DNA of 64,000 nucleotides from Haladaptatus paucihalophilus DX253 (lineage in GTDB: Archaea; Halobacteriota; Halobacteria; Halobacteriales; Haladaptataceae). Shown here one piece after another: positions 1-8,958 of the stretch. Position numbers and translations under genes: made by a program. The notes under the pieces are model-generated. The model was not told the origin of the DNA. It saw only the letters and a list, made by a program, of their open reading frames with translations, and did not search any database. Each line of letters begins with the position of its first letter. The stretch's first letter is position 1. The stretch covers positions 2,505,734 through 2,569,733 of the forward strand of contig NZ_AQXI01000001.1 of assembly GCF_000376445.1 (NCBI RefSeq). The letters run 5' to 3'.

Positions 1-752
1 TCCTCCACCGTAATGCAGTGGCCGCTCTCCTCGAACAGTTCGAACTCGGCGTTCGGGAGGCGGTCCGCGACGTCCCGGACGGCCGCGACGGTTCGCCACT
101 TTTCGTCGGCACCGGCGCAGACGAGCGTCGGGGTCTCGATGTCGGGGAGAACGTCGCGGTAGTCGCGCATCGTGTAATCGAACAGAATCGCGCTCTTGAT
201 GGGCGGCGGCGTGCGCGATACCTCGTCGAAGACCAGCGCCCTCGTTTCGGGGCACGGCGGCTCCGCGAACGCCGCTTCGACGAGTCCCTCGATGAACGCG
301 GCGTGGTCGGTTTGGACGAATCCGAGCGTCTCTGTGAGCCGTGCCGAGTCGCTTCTCCCGTGGTCGTAGTAGTCCCACTGGAACGCCGACGCGGACATGT
401 CCACGTCCACGAAGCCCCGAACTCGGTCGGTCCCGAACTGGCCGACGTACTCCCACGCGACCAGCGCGCCCATCGACCACCCGACGAGAACCGCGTCGTC
501 GAGGTCCCGCCGGTCGAGGAAGGCGTCCAGGTCGCTGGCGTACTGGCCCACCGTGTGCCCGGTTTCCGTCTTCTCGGAGCGGCCGTGCCCCCGGTAATCG
601 AGCGCGACGGTCCGGTAGTCGTCCGAGAGGTTCCCCAGTTGGTGCGTAAAGAACCGAACACCGGTCATCACGCCGGGGAGGAAGACGAGCGGGGTTCCCG
701 AGCCCTCGTCTTCGAAATACAGGTCGGCTCCGTTGCACTGTTCGTACGGCAT
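1..752 (-). CDS. alpha/beta hydrolase (3' end outside window)
   Basis: The protein begins MPYEQCNGADLYFEDEG at the ATG at 752 and runs off the left edge. The usual alpha/beta-hydrolase order is visible: oxyanion region (PLVFLPGVM), the RGHGRS strand, and the nucleophile elbow GWSMG at about residue 93. Close to the edge comes ESGHCITVEE, whose His fits the catalytic histidine. About 250 residues are present, so only the extreme C-terminus is missing. The family includes esterases, lactonases and haloperoxidase-like enzymes; the substrate cannot be told from sequence. It is divergent from the SHOCT protein at 879. Confidence 0.85.
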   Translation of the reverse strand, partial: MPYEQCNGADLYFEDEGSGTPLVFLPGVMTGVRFFTHQLGNLSDDYRTVALDYRGHGRSEKTETGHTVGQYASDLDAFLDRRDLDDAVLVGWSMGALVAWEYVGQFGTDRVRGFVDVDMSASAFQWDYYDHGRSDSARLTETLGFVQTDHAAFIEGLVEAAFAEPPCPETRALVFDEVSRTPPPIKSAILFDYTMRDYRDVLPDIETPTLVCAGADEKWRTVAAVRDVADRLPNAEFELFEESGHCITVE

Positions 753-878
753 GGCGGGTGGAGTACGCCGCGAACGGGCAAAAACGCCGCCGTCGAACTC
801 GTCGCGGCGGACCCTCGCCACCCCGCTCGTGGGCGGCGGAAGGTGAGTTAAAGTGGTCCCCGAACGAAGCTTCACGCG

Positions 879-1406
879 ATGAGCGCGCTCTCCAGCACGA
901 AGGTCAAGACGCTGTTCGCGGGGTTCGTGTTCTCGCTCGTCCTCCTCGTCGGAATCGCCGTCGTCGGCGTGTTCGGCACCCTCGCCGCCCTCGGGGGGTC
1001 GGCGTACGCGAACACGCCGCTCGTCTTCGCGGTGTTCAACGCCGCGTTCCCGTACGTCGTGGCGTTCCTGCTGGACGCCATACTCGCCACCGTGCTGTTC
1101 GTCTGGATGGTTTCGAGCGCGGTACGGCAGGCTTCGATGCCGCGAAGCGAACGGCTCGCCGGACTCGCTCGAATCGCCGAACGACTGTCCCCGGAGGCCC
1201 GCGACGTCGGACTCTCGGAACGCCTCGGACCGACGAAAGAGGACCGGATGGACGAGCTGAAAGAGCGATACGTCGCGGACGAAATCGACGAGGACGAGTT
1301 CGAACGTCGGATGATGCGGCTGATGGCCGAGAACGAGGACGGGGGTCGCGCTTCGGCCCGACGGAGCTACGAGCGGACGAAGCGCGAGTTCGAACGCGAG
1401 TTCTGA
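879..1406 (+). CDS. two-helix membrane protein with C-terminal SHOCT domain
   Basis: 175 residues. Two hydrophobic segments (about 10-33 and 52-76) are followed by a charged cytoplasmic tail. The tail residues at about 122-150 (RMDELKERYVADEIDEDEF, then RRMMRLM) match the short C-terminal SHOCT motif, in which a helix pair follows a G/D-E-F turn. SHOCT domains are thought to be oligomerisation or targeting modules; no enzymatic role is known or suggested here. The gene stands alone between the hydrolase and folCP. The ATG at 879 places the first transmembrane helix right at the N-terminus. Confidence 0.75.
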   Translation: MSALSSTKVKTLFAGFVFSLVLLVGIAVVGVFGTLAALGGSAYANTPLVFAVFNAAFPYVVAFLLDAILATVLFVWMVSSAVRQASMPRSERLAGLARIAERLSPEARDVGLSERLGPTKEDRMDELKERYVADEIDEDEFERRMMRLMAENEDGGRASARRSYERTKREFEREF

Positions 1407-1481
1407 CCGGTCGGCGCGCCGACGGGTTCGACGCCCTCCGACTCCGACAATCTAAAGCGCACGGCTTCTGTCCTCACAGAC

Positions 1482-3932
1482 ATGGACTACCACGAGGCGG
1501 CGAACTTTCTTTTCGACTTGCGGCGGTTCCGTCCGAAGCCGGGGACGGACTCCACCGCGGACCTCCTCGCGCACCTCGACGACCCGCACGACGGGGTTCG
1601 ATTCGTGCAGGTCGCGGGGTCGAACGGCAAGGGCAGCACGGCTCGGATGACGGAGCAAGTCCTCCGCGAAGCGGGACTGTCGGTCGGCCTGTACACGTCG
1701 CCGCACTTCGACGACGTTCGTGAGCGAATCACCGTCGATGGGCGTAAAATCACCGAGGCGGCGATGGTCGAGTACGTCGAAGCCGTCTCGGAGTACGTGA
1801 CCGAACGGGCGACTCACGGCAACTCGCCGACGTTCTTCGAGGGGATGACCGCGCTGGCGCTCTGGTACTTCGGGCGCGAGGACGTGGACGTCGCCGTCCT
1901 CGAAGTCGGCATCGGCGGGCGGTACGACGCGACGAGCGTCGTGGACCCCGTCGCCTCGGCGGTCACCAGCGTCACGCTCGAACACACGGGCATCATCGGC
2001 GAGACGGTGGAGGAAATCGCCACGGACAAGGCACACGTCGCGCCAGAGGACGCCCCGCTCGTCACCGGCGCGACGGGGGACGCCCTCGACGCGGTTCGAA
2101 AACAGGCGGGCGACGTGCTCGTCGTCGGCGACGGCGAGGACAGCGACGTGCGGGCGACCTACGAAGGACGGACGAATCACACCGAGGCGGCCATCTCGCT
2201 GTCGGGTCCGGACTGGAACCTCGAAACCTCGATTCCGCTGCTCGGCGAGTATCAAGCCCAAAATGCGGGTATCGCCGCGGTGCTCGCCCGGCAGGTCGCC
2301 GACGTGACCGACACCGAACTCGCCCGCGGGCTTCGAAAGGGGTTCTGGCCCGGCCGGTTCGAAGTGATGGGGACGGACCCGCTCGTCGCGCTCGACGGGG
2401 CGCACAACCCCGGTGCGTGTGCCGCCCTCGCCGACACCATCGCGGAGTTCGACTACGACGACCTCCACTTCGTTTTCGGCGCGATGCACGACAAGGACGT
2501 CGAAGGGATGGCGAACGCGCTCCCGACGCCAGATCACGTCGTCGCCACCCACGCGAACATCGACCGCGCGGAGGACGAAGCGGTCATCGCGCGGGTGTTC
2601 GAGGACCGCGGCGTGGAGCACGTCGAACGAATTCGCTCGGTCGAGAGCGCCCTCGAGAGCGCGCTCGCGGCGGCCGACGAGGACGATTTCGTCCTCGTCG
2701 TCGGGTCGCTGTTCGCCGTGGCGGAGGCGCGGACCCGCTGGACGCGGGCCGAAATTCCGAAGCAAATCGCCGACATGGACGACGCGCGCGAGGCGTTGGA
2801 AACCAGCCACGTGACACACACCGAGAACGTCAGAATTCGCGGAAAAGCGGTTCATCGCGTCGTCAAAACCCGCGTTCAGACCCGGCAGGCACGGCGCATC
2901 AAAGAGGAGATGCTCGCCCTCGGCGGCGAGTGTGCGCGCTCCGGGCTCAAAGACCGGGACGACGAGAACATCGATGTGCTGTTGATGGGCACGCTGACCC
3001 AGTACAAACGGCTCGCGGAGGCGCTCGACGACGGACCATACGGCCTGTCGCTCTTCGCCGACGACATCCGGGAGACGCTCGGCATCCGGCGGTCGGATTC
3101 CGACGGGGACGGAGACGGCCGCGACCACGGCTTCCCGTGGGAGGGTCGAACCGCCGTGATGGGGATCCTCAACGTGACGCCGGACAGCTTCCACGACGGC
3201 GGCCAGTACGAGGCACACGAGGACGCCATCGACCGCGCCGAGCGGATGGTCGAGGCGGGCGCGGACGTCATCGACATCGGCGGCGAGAGCACGCGTCCCG
3301 GCGCGGAGGAAGTATCGAACGAAGAGGAAATAGAACGCATCGTCCCCGTCATCGAGCGAATCAGCGACCTCGACGCCATGATTTCCGTCGATACTCGCAA
3401 GGCCGACGTCGCCCGCGCCGCGCTGGAAGCGGGCGCGGACATCCTGAACGACGTGTCCGGGTTGGAAGACCCCGAGATGCGATTCGTCGCCGCGGAGTAC
3501 GACGCGCCGTTGGTCGTCATGCACAGCCTCGACGCGCCGGTGGTTCCGGAGCACACGGTGGAGTACGACGACGTAGTCGAGGACGTCATCGCGGAACTGG
3601 AAGAGCGCGTCCTGCTCGCCGAGAAGGCCGGACTCGACCGGAGCAAGATAATCGTCGACCCCGGACTCGGCTTCGGCAAGGCTCCCGCGGAGAGTTTCGA
3701 ACTCCTCGGTCGGACGGGCGAACTGCACGCCCTCGACTGTCCCGTCCTCATCGGACATTCGCACAAATCCATGTTCGAACCCATCGCGGACGAGGACCGA
3801 ATGGCCGCGACGGTCGCCGGGACGACCATCGCGGCCGAACGCGGGGCGGACATCGTTCGAGTGCACGACGTGCCGGAGAACGTCGCCGCCGTCCGCGCCG
3901 TCGAGGCGGCCAACGCGGACCGCGAGGAGTAG
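1482..3932 (+). CDS. folCP: bifunctional folylpolyglutamate synthase / dihydropteroate synthase
   Basis: 816 residues, fusing two folate enzymes. The N-terminal part (to about 430) is a Mur-ligase-like FolC with the P-loop GSNGKGST at 46-53 and ALDGAHNPGA, and it adds glutamate to folates or dihydropteroate. The C-terminal part (from about 555) is FolP, with GILNVTPDSFHDGG and DIGGESTRPGAEEV, which joins the pterin diphosphate to p-aminobenzoate. A linker of about 120 residues (TRQARRIKEEMLALGGE, DVLLMGTLTQYKRLAEALDD) separates them. This FolC-FolP arrangement is known from haloarchaea. Both active-site motif sets look intact. It stands alone; the next gene is convergent. Confidence 0.93.
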   Translation: MDYHEAANFLFDLRRFRPKPGTDSTADLLAHLDDPHDGVRFVQVAGSNGKGSTARMTEQVLREAGLSVGLYTSPHFDDVRERITVDGRKITEAAMVEYVEAVSEYVTERATHGNSPTFFEGMTALALWYFGREDVDVAVLEVGIGGRYDATSVVDPVASAVTSVTLEHTGIIGETVEEIATDKAHVAPEDAPLVTGATGDALDAVRKQAGDVLVVGDGEDSDVRATYEGRTNHTEAAISLSGPDWNLETSIPLLGEYQAQNAGIAAVLARQVADVTDTELARGLRKGFWPGRFEVMGTDPLVALDGAHNPGACAALADTIAEFDYDDLHFVFGAMHDKDVEGMANALPTPDHVVATHANIDRAEDEAVIARVFEDRGVEHVERIRSVESALESALAAADEDDFVLVVGSLFAVAEARTRWTRAEIPKQIADMDDAREALETSHVTHTENVRIRGKAVHRVVKTRVQTRQARRIKEEMLALGGECARSGLKDRDDENIDVLLMGTLTQYKRLAEALDDGPYGLSLFADDIRETLGIRRSDSDGDGDGRDHGFPWEGRTAVMGILNVTPDSFHDGGQYEAHEDAIDRAERMVEAGADVIDIGGESTRPGAEEVSNEEEIERIVPVIERISDLDAMISVDTRKADVARAALEAGADILNDVSGLEDPEMRFVAAEYDAPLVVMHSLDAPVVPEHTVEYDDVVEDVIAELEERVLLAEKAGLDRSKIIVDPGLGFGKAPAESFELLGRTGELHALDCPVLIGHSHKSMFEPIADEDRMAATVAGTTIAAERGADIVRVHDVPENVAAVRAVEAANADREE

Positions 3933-3941
3933 CCGGCGGCG

Positions 3942-4751
3942 CTATCCCGCGCTCGCCTCTCCCCCGTCGAACGGTTTCAACTGCTCGGCCTCGGTGAACG
4001 CGTAGCGACCGACAAGCAGGGTACTCGCCATGCTCGTCAGTCCCCCGGCGGCGAACAGCATCGCCATGATGACGAACTGGTACTCGGCGGCGTAGATGGG
4101 GTTCGCGCCCGCCAGAATCATCCCGGACATCATGCCGGGGATGTAGACGAGTCCGAGGCTCTTCAGCGACTCCACCATCGGAATCAAGGATGCTCTGACG
4201 CTCGTCGTCACGTACTCCGAGACGACGTTCTCGGGCGCGACGCCCAGCGCGAGGACGGCCTCGATTTCCGCGCGGTTCGATTCTATCTCCCCCTTGAACC
4301 GGTCCAGCGCGAGCGAGTTGGTTTTCATGGCGTTCGCGATGACCATCCCGCCGACCGGAATCAGGTTCCGAACGGTCGCCTCTATCGCGCCCGCGGCGAC
4401 CATCGTGACGATAACGAGCCCCGACCCGAACGCGATGCCGACGAGCGAGACCCGGAAGACGCCGGGAACGTCCTCGCCGCGGTCCTTCGAAATCCACGCG
4501 GCGATTCCCATCATCGCCACGAGCACCAGCCCGCTCCACGCGAGGCTCACCGAGAAGAGCACGCCGATGACCGACCCCATCGCTATCACCTGCACGAACC
4601 CGCGGACGAACGACCGCCCGAGTTCCGTTTCGAGGTCGAGGTTTCGGACCGCCGAGACGACGAGGACGACCAGCGCCAACGCCGACGCGACGGCGACCTG
4701 TCCGAGTCCCCGGAGCACGTCCGGGTTTCCGAACTGGTCGAAAAAGCTCAC
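3942..4751 (-). CDS. fetB: FetB/UPF0014-type ABC transporter permease
   Basis: 269 residues and about seven hydrophobic helices, ending in RYAFTEAEQLKPF. The segment RNLIPVGGMVIANAMKTNS is typical of the UPF0014 (YbbM/FetB) family, putative iron or metal exporters that pair with a dedicated ATPase. The start is GTG at 4751, overlapping the TGA of the upstream ATPase by four bases (GTGA), which suggests translational coupling. In Escherichia coli FetAB raises resistance to peroxide under iron load; whether the substrate is iron here is inference. Confidence 0.85.
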   Translation of the reverse strand: MSFFDQFGNPDVLRGLGQVAVASALALVVLVVSAVRNLDLETELGRSFVRGFVQVIAMGSVIGVLFSVSLAWSGLVLVAMMGIAAWISKDRGEDVPGVFRVSLVGIAFGSGLVIVTMVAAGAIEATVRNLIPVGGMVIANAMKTNSLALDRFKGEIESNRAEIEAVLALGVAPENVVSEYVTTSVRASLIPMVESLKSLGLVYIPGMMSGMILAGANPIYAAEYQFVIMAMLFAAGGLTSMASTLLVGRYAFTEAEQLKPFDGGEASAG

Positions 4752-5419
4752 GCCATCACCTCCGACACCGGTCCGACCGATTCGAGCCGTCCGTCTTCGA
4801 GCAGCGCCACGCGGTCCGCCAGCCGACGCGCTTGCGACTCGTCGTGGGTGACGAGGACCGTCGTCAGGTCGGTTTCGCGGACGAGTCCTTCGAGGAGCGC
4901 TTCGACCCGTTCCTCGGACGACGAATCGAGGCTCGACGTCGGTTCGTCGAGCAGGAGCACCTCGGGTTCGGTGACGAGCGTCCGGGCGATGGCGACGCGT
5001 TGTGCCTCGCCGCCCGACAGGTCCGCGACGTCCCGGTCGGCGTAGCCGTCGAGGTTCATCCGTCCCAGCAATTCTTCGACGGTTCCGTCCGTGACCGTCT
5101 CACCGCGAAGCCGCGGGCCGATGGTCACGTTCTCGAAGACCGTCCCGTCCCGGAGCGCGGGCGACTGGGGGACGATGCCGATTCGGCGACGGACTTCCCG
5201 GGGCGGAAGGTCGCGGTAATCCGTCCCGTCGAGAAACACGGTTCCGTCGGTCGGTTCGTCGAGCCGGTTGAGGAGCCGAAGGAGCGAAGACTTGCCCGAC
5301 CCGGATGGACCGAGCACCGCGAGTACGTCCCCCTCGGACACCGAGATGGAAACGCCATCGACGATTCGGTCCCCGCCGACGACTCGCGTGAGTCGTTCGG
5401 TTTCGAGTTTGGTCGCCAT
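4748..5419 (-). CDS. fetA: ABC transporter ATP-binding protein, partner of FetB-like permease
   Basis: 223 residues from the ATG at 5419 (MATKLETERLTRVVGG). An upstream in-frame start at 5497 would add 26 residues unlike the family. Walker A (GPSGSGKSS), Q-loop (IGIVPQSPAL), signature LSGGEAQRVAIARTL, Walker B (VLLLDEPTSSLD) and the H-loop (LVTHDESQARR) are all present, so the ATPase should be active. It is the first gene of a two-gene operon with the permease. Substrate assignment rests on the permease only. Confidence 0.88.
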   Translation of the reverse strand: MATKLETERLTRVVGGDRIVDGVSISVSEGDVLAVLGPSGSGKSSLLRLLNRLDEPTDGTVFLDGTDYRDLPPREVRRRIGIVPQSPALRDGTVFENVTIGPRLRGETVTDGTVEELLGRMNLDGYADRDVADLSGGEAQRVAIARTLVTEPEVLLLDEPTSSLDSSSEERVEALLEGLVRETDLTTVLVTHDESQARRLADRVALLEDGRLESVGPVSEVMA

Positions 5420-5621
5420 GCGTTGTCCGCCGGTACGGGTGGCGTCGGTTTGAATTCTCCTCCGGAGGGTATCGATGCCCGATATACCCATCGTCATCGC
5501 TCCGACTCCAACAGTAGTCGGTAGTACGGGTTTCGTTCACTCTGTAGACCGTCATCGACGGAGCGCGGTGTTCATCGCCCGTATCGACGGCCTCTCGGGA
5601 TGCGAATGACCGCGATTGCTC

Positions 5622-6695
5622 TCAAAAGAATCCGAACGAATCCTGCACGTCGCGGTAGCAGTCGAGGTACCGTTCCAGCACGGGGTCGTGGTCGTAGCGC
5701 TCGAACTCCTCGTTTTCAGTCATCCGCGGGAGGTCGGCGGCCGACCGAAGCGCGTCGGTGAGTTCCTGCTCGCTCGTCGTTCGGAAGGTGCGTTCTTCCT
5801 GCTCGACCAGTTCGTGGGCGCTCGATTCGACGTGATACTCGACGACGCCCGCACAGCCACACGCCAGCGCGCGCAACAGGTCCGTCGGGAACGCCTCGCG
5901 CCGCGCGGTCTGGACGTAGACGTGCGCGCCGCGAAACACCGGAATCCGTTTCTCGACCGGCTGTGCCCCCGTGAACTCCACGCGGTCGTCGATACGGAGG
6001 TCCGAGGCCTGTCGCTCGTACCCCTCGCGTTCGGGGCCGTCGCCGATGATGACGGCGTGCCAGCCCTTATCGCGGAGTTCCGCCAGTGCCAGAAAGAGAC
6101 TCTCGACGTTAGCGTCCTCGTCGAGGCGGCGCGAATAGACGATGTTGGCACCGTCGATGACCTGCGCGTCCCGGATGGCGTCCATGTCGATGCTGTTCGG
6201 AATCACCCGCACGTCGCCGCCGTCCGCGCCCAACTCCCGGACGCGGGTCCGTATCGTCTCGGACGGCGTGACAACTTCGTCCGGTGCCCGCGCCGCCATC
6301 CGGAGCGACTTCGAGGTGCTCTCGATTTCGGACGGCGACTCGTACCAGTCCACGACGAGCGGTGCGCGCGCGAGTTTACTCGCCGTCTTCGCCGCGAGGA
6401 CGTGCTTCGGAACCGCGGCCGCGTGGATCACGTCGGGTTTCGAACGGCGGAGCGCGCCGGGGAGCGAGAGCGCGAAGCGCCGCGACGGACTCTGGCCCGG
6501 CGGGTCGGTCGTCACCGCGTGATACACCACCCCGTCCTGTTCGAACGTTTCGTGGTCGCCGTCCCACCACTGGGCACAGAAAACCGTGACGTCGTGGCCG
6601 CGATTCGCGAGCAGTTCTGCGAGACGTCTAAGTCGGCGGGTTCTCCCCGTGTCATCGTGTTGAGCCGTCACTTCTGCGACGAACGCGACGCGCAT
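5622..6695 (-). CDS. GT4-type glycosyltransferase with altered EX7E motif
   Basis: 357 residues from MRVAFVAEVTAQHDD; a second in-frame start lies four codons upstream at 6707. The GT-B fold is visible: an N-terminal Rossmann half (GRTRRLRRLAELLANRGHDV), then a C-terminal half with ANIVYSRRLDEDANVESLF and IIGDGPEREGYE. It should transfer a sugar from a nucleotide donor in the cytoplasm. The usual retaining-GT4 motif E-X7-E is changed: REAFPTDLLRALACG has the first Glu but Arg at the second Glu position. This may alter donor binding or activity. No polysaccharide cluster surrounds it, so the acceptor is unknown. Confidence 0.85.
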   Translation of the reverse strand: MRVAFVAEVTAQHDDTGRTRRLRRLAELLANRGHDVTVFCAQWWDGDHETFEQDGVVYHAVTTDPPGQSPSRRFALSLPGALRRSKPDVIHAAAVPKHVLAAKTASKLARAPLVVDWYESPSEIESTSKSLRMAARAPDEVVTPSETIRTRVRELGADGGDVRVIPNSIDMDAIRDAQVIDGANIVYSRRLDEDANVESLFLALAELRDKGWHAVIIGDGPEREGYERQASDLRIDDRVEFTGAQPVEKRIPVFRGAHVYVQTARREAFPTDLLRALACGCAGVVEYHVESSAHELVEQEERTFRTTSEQELTDALRSAADLPRMTENEEFERYDHDPVLERYLDCYRDVQDSFGFF

Positions 6696-6779
6696 ACTCC
6701 TCGCCACGAAACGAGAAAGTAAAAGTCTTCTTTCATCTGCGCGCCGATAGTGAAAATCCCCTGAACGGTCGCCGAGGAT

Positions 6780-7379
6780 TCACAAGAACCGGCCGTCGTC
6801 GCCGAACTCCACGGCGAGGTCCGGGGTCGCGCCTTGAAACCGCTGCTGCCAACAGTGACGGTCGTAGAAGTGCGCCGTGGCTGTCATGCCGAACGCGACG
6901 AGGACGAACGTCGCGAGTTGGAACCCCGAAGCAGGGACGAGTTCGAACCATCCGAGCCCGAGCAACAGCGCGCCCACCGCCGAGAGCGCGACGTACAGTT
7001 TGTGCCACGGAACCGTCGTCTGGGAGTCCGTCGCGAGATACAACTCGAAATCCCGTGCGCCGTCGGTAAACGACACCTGCTTCGAATCCCGGTCGTAGCT
7101 GACGATACCGATGTTCTCCAACTTCGGAAGATGGGTCTGATACAGCGCGCTGTACACCGATTTTCGCTGTTCCGGAGACACCTCCTCCCGAGAAATATTG
7201 TTCTCCCACGCCGCTATCTGTTCGGCGAGTTCTCCCAACTCGACGGAACCGCGCTGCCGGTTGAGCGAGTAGAGAACGTAGCGCCTGCGTAGGTTCTTCA
7301 CCGCGTCGTACACCTCCTGTTCTGAGAACGCCCGCGACCGTGCCCGGTCAGTGCGCTCCCGTGTCTGTGTCGTATTCAT
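6780..7379 (-). CDS. DUF7344-type winged-helix protein with two membrane helices
   Basis: 199 residues starting MNTTQTRERTDRARS. Residues about 20-115 form an ArsR-like winged helix: LRRRYVLYSLNR, LGELAEQIAAWENNIS, YSALYQTHLPKLENIG and IVSYDRDSKQV are the signature of the haloarchaeal DUF7344 domain. Two hydrophobic helices follow (about 130-150 and 155-175), then a short acidic tail. The protein is therefore probably a membrane-anchored DNA-binding regulator; its signal and target are unknown. A TATA-like TTTATG on the minus strand near 7420 fits a start at 7379. Confidence 0.8.
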   Translation of the reverse strand: MNTTQTRERTDRARSRAFSEQEVYDAVKNLRRRYVLYSLNRQRGSVELGELAEQIAAWENNISREEVSPEQRKSVYSALYQTHLPKLENIGIVSYDRDSKQVSFTDGARDFELYLATDSQTTVPWHKLYVALSAVGALLLGLGWFELVPASGFQLATFVLVAFGMTATAHFYDRHCWQQRFQGATPDLAVEFGDDGRFL

Positions 7380-7666
7380 TCCTCCCACCCTGTCGGTGCG
7401 TAGACGCCGAGATACCGCATAAATCAGCGACTCCGTTTACCCCGTATCGCTCGATGTCCCGATTTCGTAAACAGTTTATCGACTGACAAACGTGCGGCCG
7501 AACCCACCACCGGCGGCCGGACGCCGAACGATGCGGTTTCCGCGCTGCCAGCGACTCAATCGGCTGTTACTCGCTCGTTGGCGCGAACAAATCCGACCAT
7601 TCCCGCACGGCGGCCGCGCGGCGAATCGAGGCTTTTCGTCGGGTCGTCGTTACGACATCGACGCAC
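7380..7666. other. intergenic region, no convincing gene
   Basis: It holds the promoter of the DUF7344 gene on its left side. A second TATA-like element (CAGTTTATCG near 7471) points right, but the only rightward reading frame (7492-7770) is Arg/Pro-rich and runs into the antisense of the next gene, so no protein is called. A small RNA starting near 7500 is possible but unsupported. Confidence 0.3.
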
Positions 7667-8164
7667 TCACGCGGCCGATTCGCCGCGGCAGGGTTCCGTC
7701 GTCATGTTCGCCGCGGTCGGGCGTTGCTTCGTCAGCATCGGCGTCGCGCGTTCGTCGTCGTACACCGTGACGTAGGTTATCGTGGTTCCGCTGCCCTGCA
7801 CCGGCACGGCGATGCGCGTGGTCCCGTTCAGCGGGCCGTACTCGAAGTAGGACGTCGCAACGCCGTCCGGCGCGTACCACGTCGTTCCGATGCCGACGCG
7901 CTCGGCCGCGCCGTGAATCACGACCGTCGAGTTGTTGACGAACTCGACCTGAACCGTCTCGTTCGACGTCTCCGTTCCCGACCGCTCGTCGTGTGTCCCC
8001 ACTCCGTCGTGCGTCGTCGTTTTCGCTCGTTGCTCGTGTGTCATCGTCCCCGTCCGGTGGCCGTCGGTTGGGTGTCCGTGCGTCGTGGCGACGACGCCAC
8101 CGCTTCCGACGATACACAGGCAGGCGATAGCGACCGCGAGGACGCGTCGTTTCTCGGTTTGCAT
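7667..8164 (-). CDS. small secreted protein of unknown function
   Basis: 165 residues from the ATG at 8164. A Sec-type signal peptide is clear (KRR, then VLAVAIACLCIVGSGG). A low-complexity His/Thr/Arg-rich segment to about residue 65 comes next. The rest is a compact beta-rich domain (VQVEFVNNSTVVIHGAAE, GTTRIAVPVQGSGTTITYVT) ending in a Cys-containing tail. The Asn-X-Ser/Thr sites (NST, NGT) fit an S-layer-side glycoprotein. No family is recognised. It is followed downstream by the DUF7344 gene with a gap of nearly 290 bases, so it is probably not cotranscribed with it. Confidence 0.7.
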   Translation of the reverse strand: MQTEKRRVLAVAIACLCIVGSGGVVATTHGHPTDGHRTGTMTHEQRAKTTTHDGVGTHDERSGTETSNETVQVEFVNNSTVVIHGAAERVGIGTTWYAPDGVATSYFEYGPLNGTTRIAVPVQGSGTTITYVTVYDDERATPMLTKQRPTAANMTTEPCRGESAA

Positions 8165-8248
8165 GGCATCCGCGCCTCTCACGCAGGGGTTTTTGTTATA
8201 TACCGGCTACTCTATGGAAACGACAACTTTACCCCTCGAACGCCGCCA

Positions 8249-8443
8249 TTACCGCTCTTCAGAATCGGAGGTAGGCTTCTGTAGACTCGTGATTTCGACC
8301 ATCATGTCGGGGAGGTCATCGTTCGAAAGGCGGAACGTCCACGACCGGTCGAAATCGATTCCGTTCCGCGCGCTCGTTTCGAGCAGTTTTCCGAGTTCGT
8401 CCTCGAACTCGTCCACCGAGAGCAGTTCCGGTTCACCCTCCAC
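8249..8443 (-). CDS. 64-residue acidic protein, partner of HalOD1 gene
   Basis: A short acidic protein (MEGEPELLSVDEFEDELGK, LETSARNGIDFDRSWTFRLS) with GTG start at 8443, only four bases after the stop of the HalOD1 gene. No family is recognised. The pattern, with an amphipathic helix and then two strands (WTFRL, DMMVEIT), is that of a small single-domain protein. Tight spacing implies one transcript with the HalOD1 protein, so the two may interact. Confidence 0.65.
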   Translation of the reverse strand: MEGEPELLSVDEFEDELGKLLETSARNGIDFDRSWTFRLSNDDLPDMMVEITSLQKPTSDSEER

Positions 8444-8447
8444 GGTG

Positions 8448-8780
8448 TTAGCACCCGGTGCCGTCGGCGGTAAATCGTCGATTACCGTCGAACACTTGGA
8501 TCGTTCCGGTCGTATCGATCCGCACTGTGCACCCGTGAAACGGGAACTGGACCTGTCCTATCTCCCCGATATCGTCTATATCGAACGAGCTAAAGAGGGA
8601 TTCGAGCGCATCGCAGTCGAGCGTCTCTTGGAGTGGCGGCATCTCCTCCATCGGCGTCCCAGTAACCTCCGAAACGGCTGCGCTGACAGCAACGACGACA
8701 CTGTCGGTTTCAGTGTTATCGAATGAGAATTCCCGTATCAAATCGGAGTCACTGTGAGAATTTTGAGATGTCGTATCCAT
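8448..8780 (-). CDS. stand-alone HalOD1 domain protein
   Basis: 110 residues. After a polar N-terminus, the halobacterial output domain 1 covers about 27-105: SVVVAVSAAVSEVTGTPMEE, MPPLQETLDCDALESLF, VQFPFHGCTVRIDTTGTIQV. In larger proteins HalOD1 is the output of two-component regulators; alone its role is unknown. A second single-domain copy lies at 51912. It is the first gene of a pair with the 64-residue protein and is divergent from the S9 peptidase. Confidence 0.82.
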   Translation of the reverse strand: MDTTSQNSHSDSDLIREFSFDNTETDSVVVAVSAAVSEVTGTPMEEMPPLQETLDCDALESLFSSFDIDDIGEIGQVQFPFHGCTVRIDTTGTIQVFDGNRRFTADGTGC

Positions 8781-8883
8781 ACTATATCACGAAACGTACT
8801 ACAAATCAAGCTATCGGTCGTCCAAAGTCTGTGCCTTTGTATCTCCGTTCTTTAAGTACGATGAGATGTATTTTATCTTTTCA

Positions 8884-8891
8884 TTATATAT
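8884..8891 (+). promoter_or_regulatory. TATA box for S9 peptidase
   Basis: TTATATAT in an AT-rich stretch. Initiation about 25 nt downstream falls near 8912, after the GTG at 8908, so translation from the ATG at 8959 is favoured. Confidence 0.45.
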
Positions 8892-8958
8892 CGTTCACTA
8901 ACGTCAGGTGTTATCGACGACCAAAGCTCTATCCCGTCAGCGGGAAAACCGACCGACG

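Noticed and set aside
1452-3866. 804-codon open frame antisense to folCP
   Set aside because: Same cause: codon third-position GC leaves the opposite frame open. No motif is visible and folCP is certain.
7492-7770. 92-codon rightward frame after a TATA-like box
   Set aside because: Arg/Pro/Ser-rich composition, overlap with the secreted-protein gene on the other strand and no family signal.
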